DNA from: an uncultured Paraprevotella sp.
GTDB lineage: Bacteria > Bacteroidota > Bacteroidia > Bacteroidales > Bacteroidaceae
Length of the DNA stretch: 64,000 nt
Reading direction: 5' to 3'
Assembly: GCA_910586505.1 (NCBI GenBank)
Contig: CAJUGV010000004.1
Location: 1 to 64,000 of the forward strand
Part shown: piece after piece, positions 1 to 7,269 of the stretch
How positions within the stretch are numbered: position 1 is the stretch's first letter
Layout: the number at the start of each line of letters is the position of its first letter
Translations under genes and position numbers: made by a program
The notes under the pieces: model-generated
Seen by the model: the letters and a program-made list of their open reading frames with translations, nothing else
What the model was told of the DNA's origin: nothing
The model's database searches: none

Positions 1-755
1 GCTACCGTATAATATTGCGGTTCTTCGGGTGCTGCAATGCCCTTCGCTATATCCACATGCTTCTTGGAATAGTACACCATGATGCCCTCTTTCTTCTTGG
101 GAATGGCATTCTTGGAAACGAAACAGTAGATGGCGGATAAGGTCATGCCAAACTTCTCTTGCATTTCTTGTGTGGTGTACCATTCGGTAATATCAGGATT
201 CGGGGCTTTCTTGGCGAAGTAAGCGTCTATATGTTTCTTGTTCCAATAGGTTTTGCCCCGATTGAAAGTCCGGGGGATGTTGTTCTTCTTGGCTACCGCA
301 AATATCCAAGACTCGTTTACATGGTATTTCTCTTTGACTTCTGCGGTGGTGTAGAAGTCTGTGATAGGGGCTTTCTCTTTTGATTGTTTGTTCGCTGCTT
401 CTTGAACAATAAAGTCTGTCATATCTTCTATGTCAGCTCTGCGAACAAGTGTTTTCCTTTCGAATCGGATTACCTTGATTACTCCATTGCGGATATAGCG
501 ATATATGGAAGTGCGCCCAACGTTTAATAGCTTGGCTACTTCTGACGGAGTAAGATACTCCTTGTTTAGATTGGGAGGCGTTTTTATACTTTTCCCTAAT
601 TCGTGTTGCAGACTTTCAATGCGCTGTTTTCTAACTCTGTCTTTATAGGCAAGGTTTGCGCATCGGTGTGAACAATACTCTGTGGTGGTCTTATAGGCTG
701 TGAAAACAGCATTGCACCACTTACATCTTTTCTGAATGTCGATTCTACTACTCAT
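1..755 (-). CDS. Zinc-ribbon plus multi-HTH excisionase-like protein, C-terminus cut by window edge
   Basis: The reading frame is open from the ATG at 755 to the window edge, giving about 251 residues. The N-terminus has a four-cysteine knuckle (CKWC near residue 11 and CSHRC near residue 27) followed by repeated MerR/excisionase-type helix-turn-helix units, each recognisable by motifs such as 'YLTPSEVAKLLNVGRTSIY', 'FYTTAEVKEKYHVNESWIF' and 'WYTTQEMQEKFGMTLSAIY'. It is a clear paralogue of the protein at 32360-33238, with the same domain order, and that comparison suggests only about 40 residues are missing at the C-terminus. In the second module this gene type sits just upstream of an integrase gene on the same strand, so the partner integrase here probably lies beyond the left edge. 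The inferred role is DNA binding for excision or control of an integrative element. No direct evidence of function. Confidence 0.75.
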   Translation of the reverse strand, partial: MSSRIDIQKRCKWCNAVFTAYKTTTEYCSHRCANLAYKDRVRKQRIESLQHELGKSIKTPPNLNKEYLTPSEVAKLLNVGRTSIYRYIRNGVIKVIRFERKTLVRRADIEDMTDFIVQEAANKQSKEKAPITDFYTTAEVKEKYHVNESWIFAVAKKNNIPRTFNRGKTYWNKKHIDAYFAKKAPNPDITEWYTTQEMQEKFGMTLSAIYCFVSKNAIPKKKEGIMVYYSKKHVDIAKGIAAPEEPQYYTV

Positions 756-1357
756 TTTATTTATCCGTTTATTTCGCCAAATCTGTTTCATCGCGTACCA
801 CCACGTACCATGACGTACCAGTGTGTCCACGACCTTTCCGCCTAAAATCGGAGAGTAACAAGCGAGCAACAAATGCGGTACAAAAATGAGCTGAAAAAGC
901 CCTATAAACGATAACCATCGCTTATAAGGCTAAAAAGAAAGGCGCTCAAAATGAACGCCTTAATAATCGTTGATGATAGATGCTAATCGTTAGTAATCAC
1001 TACCTATTTGCCGATGCAGCATACATAGCTGCTTGAATGATAGATTATTGCAATTTAATCGGTAGAAAAGTTGTTTTTGAGACCTCTGAGACTTGTTTTT
1101 GAGGCTGTTTTACACTTTTTTCTCAATGAATCAGAACCATGAGGAAATATTGCATCCTCAATGAAGTTCACCTATCTTCTATCCGGCTACAAAGGTACAA
1201 AATTCCGTGATGTTTTCACCGATAATGTCAACTAAATGCAATAGATTTTCATGGATATTGTTTGCTGACCAAAAGAGAAAAAATCAGTTGAAGCCTTTTT
1301 CTTTTCTTCCCCTCTGTTTGACTTGACTTTATTGTCCGTGTATATAATAACGGTCAT
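756..1357. other. Non-coding terminal region of the left mobile element
   Basis: No convincing gene is present. The stretch holds the phased CGTACCA repeats, an imperfect inverted repeat at 898-931 (15-nt arms, two mismatches, loop AACC), a short GGCG/CGCC hairpin near 942-960, a direct repeat TTGTTTTTGAG at 1071-1081 and 1093-1103, and CGGTAGAAA at 1060-1068. The CGGTAGAAA word also occurs twice at the end of the other integrase module (33371 and 33382). A repeat-rich, gene-free end next to an excisionase-like gene is typical of an integrative element terminus. Confidence 0.5.
791..820. repeat. Three CGTACCA repeats spaced exactly 10 bp
   Basis: CGTACCA occurs at 794-800, 804-810 and 814-820, one helical turn apart, 39 bp upstream of the start of the multi-HTH gene. 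The phasing is that of binding sites occupied on one face of the helix, for example by the neighbouring HTH protein or an integrase/excisionase. Function is inferred. Confidence 0.5.
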
Positions 1358-1368
1358 TAAAGTCAAGT
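1321..1368. repeat. 48-bp dyad with 14-bp arms (ACTTGACTTTATTG / CATTAAAGTCAAGT)
   Basis: The arms at 1321-1334 and 1355-1368 are inverted copies with one mismatch. Just inside them CCGT (1336-1339) faces ACGG (1350-1353) across a 10-bp AT-only-but-one-G spacer. The right arm overlaps the left copy of the 18-bp direct repeat that may bound the 27-kb element. It could be a recombinase or regulator binding site. It lacks a T-tract, so it is unlikely to be a terminator. Confidence 0.5.
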
Positions 1369-1375
1369 TGAGAGT
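1358..1375 (+). repeat. Candidate left attachment repeat (TAAAGTCAAGTTGAGAGT)
   Basis: This 18-mer recurs at 28564-28581 in the same orientation with a single mismatch (T/G at position 12). The two copies enclose a 27.2-kb segment whose right end carries tandem integrase genes and a relaxase gene, so they may be attL and attR of an integrative mobilisable element. The integrase specificity is not known, and the call rests on position and repeat identity only. Confidence 0.45.
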
Positions 1376-1608
1376 GGAGTCATATCTTTTTTTGGCAAGC
1401 AAAATAATTCTTTGATATGATGAGTGTATGATGAATAATTTGCATCGTTTGTAACGAATAACATATTATTTGTTGATTGGTGTATATGGTGCTTACAAAC
1501 AACATTATAGCATTTAGTTTTTGCTCAAAATAGATTATGTATATGGTTAATTATGCCAAGACGTGCATTTTTCTATGTGTAATACATCATTAAATAAATA
1601 AAAAGTAT

Positions 1609-1616
1609 TACTTTTG
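1609..1616 (+). promoter_or_regulatory. -7 box TACTTTTG upstream of the truncated hipB copy
   Basis: Matches the Bacteroidales -7 consensus TAnnTTTG, 71 bp before the ATG at 1687. The surrounding block, from about 1590 to the ATG, is partly repeated at about 2672-2722 before the intact hipB, so the promoter was duplicated together with the coding part. No clear -33 TTTG is seen. Confidence 0.45.
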
Positions 1617-1686
1617 CCTATTATATGATAGGTTGATTATAGCAAAGTCATCGATATAGTCGCTTTGCACCTTAAAATAAGAAAAT

Positions 1687-1872
1687 ATGGCGAAGAATAC
1701 GATGGGAACCAAACTTCCTCGAAAATTGGAGCAGAAGATGCAAATTGTAGGTGAGCAGATTAAGTTGGTTCGATTGCGCAGAAATCTGAGTGTGGCTCAG
1801 GTGGCTGAACGGGCTACCTGTTCTCCGTTGACCGCAGTTCGTATAGAGACAGGTGCACCGACCTGTGATTAG
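1687..1872 (+). pseudogene. hipB': Truncated duplicate of the HipB-like antitoxin
   Basis: The first 50 or so residues are nearly identical to the intact HipB-like protein at 2722-3042, including 'RRNLSVAQVAERATCSPLT'. The sequence then diverges at the second recognition segment and stops after 61 residues, where the intact protein has about 106. The upstream DNA is also duplicated. It keeps most of an HTH_3 fold, but lacks the C-terminal half that would help it dimerise or bind HipA. Likely a remnant of a tandem duplication or of an insertion between two copies. A residual DNA-binding peptide that competes at the hip operator cannot be excluded. Confidence 0.7.
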
Positions 1873-1909
1873 GTAGAGAGTAACGAAATAACAAAAAAGA
1901 AAGATAAAT

Positions 1910-2619
1910 ATGAAATACAAAAAAAGTCCTTTAGACTATTTCTTACAACAACGGATAAGTGACAATGCAAAAGAGCTAAAAAATACTCTTAATGAAACAT
2001 TGCAAATGGAGCAAAATTGTCTAGAGCAAATACATCTAAGCATAAATCATTGTAAAATAATATTGCTGTCTGTGAAGAGCAAATTAAAAAATGTAGTATG
2101 GCGTCTTTGTCTATCTATGAAGCTAAGAAATTTGCATTCAAAGACAATCTAACCATATGGAATACGATGGGACATATTCAAATGACAAGTATTGAAATGA
2201 AGGAATATTTGAAGCGCTTGTCTGTTAAAGATGTTGACGAATGGGAGCAACGAACTGTTATTAAGTCGGCATATACAGCTATATATGAAACTTCAAAAAA
2301 GTTAGTTGATACTACTGGTGATATTATTAAATTTATTAAGGATCGTTTCCCAAGTTATGACTATGGAGCATTTACTGCTGCAAGAAAAGAACTTACCAAG
2401 TTTAGAGAGGAAAACACAGCCGAATTAACTCGTGTTAGAAAGGGAATAGATGCTCATAGGGATGTAGAAGTAAGTGCACAGATAGATATTATAGAAAGAT
2501 TGCATTTGGCTGAAGCGGTGCAATTAATTACTAACTACGGAAATATTGTTAATAAGCTTGGCAATGTAACAAGTCCGATTATAGAATTGGGTGTAAAAAG
2601 ATTGCAAGTATGCTTCTAA
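1910..2619 (+). pseudogene. Frameshifted coiled-coil gene with HEPN-like RxxxxxH motif
   Basis: Two overlapping frames read as one protein of about 236 residues if one base is added in the A-run near 2054-2058. The first frame (from ATG 1910) supplies residues 'MKYKKSPLDYFLQQRIS...' and the second continues as 'VCEEQIKKCSMASLSIYEAK' to the stop at 2619. The N-terminal half is predicted helical and coiled. Near the C-terminus 'RKGIDAHRD' fits the R-x4-6-H pattern of HEPN RNase-like domains, which would suit a toxin or abortive-infection role beside hipBA. I do not recognise the family. The frameshift may be real decay, a programmed or phase-variable event, or an assembly error. Confidence 0.5.
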
Positions 2620-2721
2620 ATTCTATACTTTATGGAATAAACGGTATAAGACAATATCTTCATAATGTATTATTAAATAAACAAAAAGCATTATCTTTTC
2701 ATATTATATGAAGGGTTGATT

Positions 2722-3042
2722 ATGACAAAGAATACAATGGGAACCAAACTTCCCCGAAAATTGGAGCAAAAGATGCAGATTGTAGGCGAGCAGATTAAGC
2801 TAGCTCGTTTACGTAGGAATCTGAGTGTAGCTCAGGTGGCAGAACGGGCTACCTGTTCACCGCTTACTGTGTCTCGAATTGAAAAAGGTATTCCAACTGT
2901 TGCTATAGGAATTTATATGCGTGTGCTGTATGCTTTGCAGCTCGATGATGATATTTTACTGCTTGCCAAAGAAGATAAAATGGGAAAAGCTTTGCAAGAT
3001 TTGAGTTTGAAAACAAGAGAACGTGCATCCAAGAAAGAATAA
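2722..3042 (+). CDS. hipB: HipB-like XRE-family antitoxin/repressor
   Basis: A 106-residue helix-turn-helix protein (HTH_3/XRE fold across roughly residues 20-75, core motif 'SVAQVAERATCSPLTVSRIE'). In the HipBA family the small HTH protein binds the operator of its own operon and sequesters the HipA kinase. The stop is 3 bp before the hipA ATG, so the two are translated together. The ATG at 2722 is chosen over a TTG two codons upstream because it matches the ATG of the duplicate copy at 1687. A partial copy of this gene and its leader lies 1 kb upstream. Confidence 0.85.
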   Translation: MTKNTMGTKLPRKLEQKMQIVGEQIKLARLRRNLSVAQVAERATCSPLTVSRIEKGIPTVAIGIYMRVLYALQLDDDILLLAKEDKMGKALQDLSLKTRERASKKE

Positions 3043-3045
3043 TCT

Positions 3046-4311
3046 ATGAAAAAGTTGTGTGTATATGCCGATTTCGATTGGCTCAAAGAAGTGGAACTCA
3101 TTGGCGAACTAGGCTATGAGTCTCTTCGTGGTGCGGATAGCTATAGTTTTACGTTCAATAATGAATGGTTAAGGCAGCACAGCAATCTGTTTTTGAGTGA
3201 CGACCTGAATAATTACCCGGGACAACAATATACACAACCGGACAAGGATATATTCGGATGTTTTTCTGATGCTTTGCCGGATCGTTGGGGACGTACTTTG
3301 TTGTTGCGCCGTGAGCAAATTGCAGCGGCGGAAGAAAAACGACCAATACGGAGATTGTCATCCTTCGATTTCTTGACTGGTATTGATGATTTCTCCAGAA
3401 TGGGTGGATTCCGTTTTAAGGAAGACATCGATGGCGAATTTATCAATGTAAGTGAATCGTTGAAAATTCCACCTTTGACGGATATTCGGGAACTGATTAC
3501 AGCCAGTGCCGAGATAGAGAAATGTGAAGAAAACAATATGCTCCCTGATAGGAAATGGATTGCACAACTTGTGCAACCGGGAACATCGTTGGGAGGTGCA
3601 AGACCTAAAGCCAATGTAATAGACACGGATAAAACTCTATATGTTGCAAAGTTCCCATCACGTAAAGATGATTACGATGCCGGACTTTGGGAACATTTCA
3701 GCCATTTGCTTGCTATAAAGGCAGGGATAAATGCGGCGACAACAAAGGTGCTGACAACAGGAGAGAAATACCATACATTGCTCTCGAAGCGTTTTGACAG
3801 ATCACAAGAAGGCAAGCGGATTCATTTTGCATCAGCAATGACCTTGTTGGGACTGGAAGATGGAGATAATGCAACAAATGGACATGGCTATCTGGATATG
3901 GTTGACTTTATCCTCCAGAATTGTACAGATGTAGAGCGCAATTTACAAGAACTCTATCGCCGTGTGGCGTTCAATATCTGCATAGGCAATAGCGATGACC
4001 ATTTCCGCAATCACGGTTTTCTCTTGACTGCAAAAGGGTGGACATTGTCACCAGCATACGATATGAATCCAACGCTGAATGAATATCAAAGTCTGCTCAT
4101 CTCCGCTGATTCCAATAAGGCGGATTTGAGCATTTTGCTCGATGCTTGCGAGAGTTATATGCTCAATTTCAAAACTGCAAAAAAGATAGTTTCAGAGGTG
4201 ATTGATGCAGTGAAAAATTGGCGAGAATTGGCAATCCGATTAGGGCAATCCAAAAGAGAAATGGAAATGTTTGCTGGAGTGTTGGAGAGAAGAATTAAAA
4301 GAGATGAATAA
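3046..4311 (+). CDS. hipA: HipA-family serine/threonine kinase toxin
   Basis: A 421-residue full-length HipA. The N-terminal subdomain (about 1-110) has 'DALPDRWGRTLLLRRE', the usual HipA_N signature. The kinase part has the nucleotide-loop segment 'GTSLGGARPKANV', the lysine strand 'LYVAKFPS', the catalytic loop 'NSDDHFRNHGFL' with the catalytic Asp and Asn, and the DFG-like 'YDMNP'. All are intact, so the kinase should be active. E. coli HipA phosphorylates glutamyl-tRNA synthetase, but the substrate here cannot be deduced. It forms a two-gene operon with hipB directly upstream and ends about 100 bp before the methyltransferase operon, which suggests it is part of the same defence or maintenance cargo. 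Confidence 0.9.
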   Translation: MKKLCVYADFDWLKEVELIGELGYESLRGADSYSFTFNNEWLRQHSNLFLSDDLNNYPGQQYTQPDKDIFGCFSDALPDRWGRTLLLRREQIAAAEEKRPIRRLSSFDFLTGIDDFSRMGGFRFKEDIDGEFINVSESLKIPPLTDIRELITASAEIEKCEENNMLPDRKWIAQLVQPGTSLGGARPKANVIDTDKTLYVAKFPSRKDDYDAGLWEHFSHLLAIKAGINAATTKVLTTGEKYHTLLSKRFDRSQEGKRIHFASAMTLLGLEDGDNATNGHGYLDMVDFILQNCTDVERNLQELYRRVAFNICIGNSDDHFRNHGFLLTAKGWTLSPAYDMNPTLNEYQSLLISADSNKADLSILLDACESYMLNFKTAKKIVSEVIDAVKNWRELAIRLGQSKREMEMFAGVLERRIKRDE

Positions 4312-4358
4312 AAGATATTGTTGAACTTTATGAGATAGATAACTAATTAAATTTTGTG

Positions 4359-4376
4359 ATTTGATTTTTATCAAAT
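4359..4376. promoter_or_regulatory. Inverted repeat ATTTGAT-N4-ATCAAAT before the methyltransferase gene
   Basis: Perfect 7-bp arms separated by four T, ending 40 bp before the ATG at 4416. It could be an operator for control of the modification operon or a weak terminator for hipA. The sequence alone does not decide. Confidence 0.35.
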
Positions 4377-4415
4377 AGTAAAGTGGCAATATCTATCGGT
4401 TTAGATATAATCAAA

Positions 4416-5795
4416 ATGTCAAAGGAAAAACAACATATTCCACCATTTACCTTTATTGACCTATTTGCAGGTTTGGGAGGTTTTCATCAGGCGCTTAGTG
4501 CGCTTGGTGGCAGGTGCTTGTTTGCTTCTGAATTGAAAGAAGACTTGCAACAGCTTTATAGCCTTAACTTTCCTAATGTGGTGATAAAAGGTGATATAAC
4601 TAAGGTTGACATAGAGGAGGACATTCCGCACCATGATGTGTTGTGTGGTGGTTTTCCATGTCAGCCATTCAGCAAAGCAGGTAATCAAGAAGGCTTCAAT
4701 GATGCACAAGGACGAGGCAATATGTTCGATTACATCATGAAGATTGTTCACCATCATCGTCCAAAGTTTGTTTTCTTGGAGAATGTGGCCAATCTCAAAA
4801 CCCACGACGAAGGCAATACATGGAAAGTAATCGAGAAAAAATTAAAGGACGCAGAGTACCTGGTTTACGAAAGCATTCTGTCACCTCATGAGTTTGGATA
4901 TCCGCAGCATCGTAAGCGTATCTACATTGTAGCCATACGTGAAGACCTTCGTATGCCTGAATACAAATTTCCAGAACCAAATAATGCAGTATGTGACATC
5001 CATACTGTCATTGACGAGGCGGATACCAACGTACAGATGATTAAGCAGGAAACCCGTCATCAACTTGATATTTGGGAAGAGTTCCTGCATCACGTTACAG
5101 AAAGTGGACATACTGTTGGTGGCTTTCCTATCTGGACAATGGAATTTGGCGCAACTTACAATTTCGAGGGTAAAAAGCCCAAGCTACAGTCGGTTGCAGA
5201 GTTGAATGGCAAGCGAGGAAAGTTTGGACAAATCATAAAAGGCTTAACCATAGAAGAGTGTCTTGCTCAACTTCCCGTCTATGCCCAACCAAACAAACGT
5301 GAGAAGGAAGGTGAAACTGAATTTCCTGATTGGAAAAAGAAATACATACGCCTGAATAGACAATTCTACGAAGATAACAAGACGTGGCTCAAACCATGGA
5401 TGAATAAAATCAAGGATTGGCAAAACAGCCACATCAAGTTTGAGTGGAATTGTGGCAAGGCTGTGGAGTTTACTCTTGAAGACAAACTCATCCAATTCCG
5501 TGCTTCTGGCATTCGTGTTAAGTTGGCGACATTCGCACCTGCCTTAAATTTGGTTGGTACTCAGATTCCTATTCTTCCATGGATAGAGGGCACACCGAGA
5601 AAGGGGTCAAAGGATGCAAGCCGAGGAAGATACCTGAGTGTCAAGGAAGCAGCCGCATTGCAAGGTATGGATAGTATCCGCTTTGGTTCGGATGAATTCC
5701 AACTTTCCAACACTCGTATTTATGAGGCATTAGGTAATGCCGTGAATGTACAAATCGTAAGGTTAATCGCAGAAAAATTCCTGAGTCATGAGTGA
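4416..5795 (+). CDS. DNA (cytosine-5-)-methyltransferase
   Basis: A 459-residue C5 methyltransferase that transfers a methyl group from S-adenosylmethionine to cytosine in a specific DNA site. The motifs run in the usual order: motif I 'FIDLFAGLGGFHQAL' near residue 12, motif IV 'GGFPCQPFSKAG' with the catalytic Pro-Cys, motif VI 'ENV', motif VIII 'QHRKRIYIVA', a long target-recognition region, and motif X 'EALGNAVNVQIV' at the C-terminus. A GTG at 4383 would add 11 residues, but the ATG at 4416 starts the protein just before motif I and is preferred. It overlaps the ATPase gene by 8 bp and heads the operon. The site recognised is unknown. Confidence 0.93.
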   Translation: MSKEKQHIPPFTFIDLFAGLGGFHQALSALGGRCLFASELKEDLQQLYSLNFPNVVIKGDITKVDIEEDIPHHDVLCGGFPCQPFSKAGNQEGFNDAQGRGNMFDYIMKIVHHHRPKFVFLENVANLKTHDEGNTWKVIEKKLKDAEYLVYESILSPHEFGYPQHRKRIYIVAIREDLRMPEYKFPEPNNAVCDIHTVIDEADTNVQMIKQETRHQLDIWEEFLHHVTESGHTVGGFPIWTMEFGATYNFEGKKPKLQSVAELNGKRGKFGQIIKGLTIEECLAQLPVYAQPNKREKEGETEFPDWKKKYIRLNRQFYEDNKTWLKPWMNKIKDWQNSHIKFEWNCGKAVEFTLEDKLIQFRASGIRVKLATFAPALNLVGTQIPILPWIEGTPRKGSKDASRGRYLSVKEAAALQGMDSIRFGSDEFQLSNTRIYEALGNAVNVQIVRLIAEKFLSHE

Positions 5796-7266
5796 ACATA
5801 AGAAATACACCAGCATCAAACTGAATGCGAGGGTTTATAACACATACAAAACTCGTCCAAATACTATTCCTCATGCATTAGGCGAGTTTATAGACAATGC
5901 TATTGGCTCGTATCAGCAGAACAAGGAACGTCTTATTGAAAACGAACCAAATTATAAACTGCACATTGATATCAACATTGAATGGGTGGACAAAAAGACG
6001 ACTAAAATCACCATTCATGACAATGCTGCAGGTATTTCCGAGCACGCGTATCAGACTGCTTTCGAACCTGCTCACAAGCCCGAAGACGATAAAGGCTTGA
6101 ATGAGTTTGGTATGGGTATGAAGGATGCTGCTCTGTGGCTTGGTGACACTTGGCGCGTAGTATCTTCAGCATTGGGTGAACCGATAATGCGTGATCTCAC
6201 ATTTGACCTAAAGAAGGTTGCAGATCAGAATCTCACCTCATTGCCATACGATGAAACGGAGGAAGAGACATGGAAGCATGGTACCACGATTGAAATCACC
6301 AACCCTACACATAACGCACCTGTTCAAACCAAACTTCAGAAAATACAGGAAGACATCAGCGGTATCTACCGAGAATTCTTGCGTAATAACGAAATCGAAA
6401 TCCGTATCAATGACGACATCCTTGAATTCGAAGAGTACGAAGTGCTTAATGCTCCGTACTATACAACGCCAAAAGGAGAATCTCAGGAGTGGAAGGTAGA
6501 ATTTGATACAGGTCTCATCATGGGCAGATACCGTATTCATGGTTTTGTTGGCCTTCTCGAACAGATGAGCAAACGCCAGCGCGGTATTGTGCTGTTACGT
6601 AGAGGACGTGTTATCCGAGGCGAAGATGAAAACAGTTGTTATGAGCCAAAGGAAATCGTGAGTGCAACGGCAAGCAGCCCTCGTGCTAAACGAATCTTTG
6701 GTGAGATGTTCTTGGAAGGCTTTGAGGTCTCTCATGACAAGAGCGAGATTATGGATATGGACGCTCTTGACTCTATCATGCCGGAGGTGCGCAAGATGTT
6801 GAAGGTCGGCGAATACGACTTACTTGCTCAAGGTGATAACTACAGAAAAAAGGACATCGCAAAAGAAGTTAAGTCACTTGTAGGCAAGCATAAGGAAAAC
6901 AAAAAACCTATCAGTATTGATGTTACTGAAAAACCAGTCAAGCAACCAGAGGTTGAGCCGCAGTCAATCGTAGAAGAAATCATTAAGGAGGCTTATGCCA
7001 TCAAGGATGAACTTTATACGCTTGAAGTACACTTTGTGAATGAGGGAGAAGACCTCTTTTGGCTTGACACCTCAGAGGAAGAGGAAAAGGTTCTCAAATG
7101 TATGGTTAACTGCAACCATAAGTTCTTTGAGACCTACCCAGTCAAAAAGTCAGGTCAGAGTTCTGTTCGCTTGCTGATGGCTCTTGCTGTTGCTAAATAT
7201 TGTCACCAATGCGATGATGTTGATGACATGGTAGAACGCTTTAATGAAATCCTTGGAAAAATCTAG
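5788..7266 (+). CDS. GHKL (MutL/MORC-like) ATPase of the modification operon
   Basis: A 492-residue protein with a Bergerat-fold ATPase. The N box is 'HALGEFIDNAIGS', the G1 box is 'IHDNAAGIS' (DNAxGI rather than the DDGxGM of Hsp90/MutL), and the G2 box is 'GLNEFGMGMKDAAL'. Such MORC-type ATPases are described in bacterial restriction-modification neighbourhoods with Z1 helicases and PD-(D/E)XK nucleases (Iyer, Abhiman and Aravind). The inferred role is ATP-driven clamping or remodelling of DNA during target surveillance. The C-terminal 130 residues are acidic and unassigned. It starts inside the methyltransferase gene and is followed 3 bp later by the helicase gene. Confidence 0.88.
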   Translation: MSEHKKYTSIKLNARVYNTYKTRPNTIPHALGEFIDNAIGSYQQNKERLIENEPNYKLHIDINIEWVDKKTTKITIHDNAAGISEHAYQTAFEPAHKPEDDKGLNEFGMGMKDAALWLGDTWRVVSSALGEPIMRDLTFDLKKVADQNLTSLPYDETEEETWKHGTTIEITNPTHNAPVQTKLQKIQEDISGIYREFLRNNEIEIRINDDILEFEEYEVLNAPYYTTPKGESQEWKVEFDTGLIMGRYRIHGFVGLLEQMSKRQRGIVLLRRGRVIRGEDENSCYEPKEIVSATASSPRAKRIFGEMFLEGFEVSHDKSEIMDMDALDSIMPEVRKMLKVGEYDLLAQGDNYRKKDIAKEVKSLVGKHKENKKPISIDVTEKPVKQPEVEPQSIVEEIIKEAYAIKDELYTLEVHFVNEGEDLFWLDTSEEEEKVLKCMVNCNHKFFETYPVKKSGQSSVRLLMALAVAKYCHQCDDVDDMVERFNEILGKI

Positions 7267-7269
7267 CAT

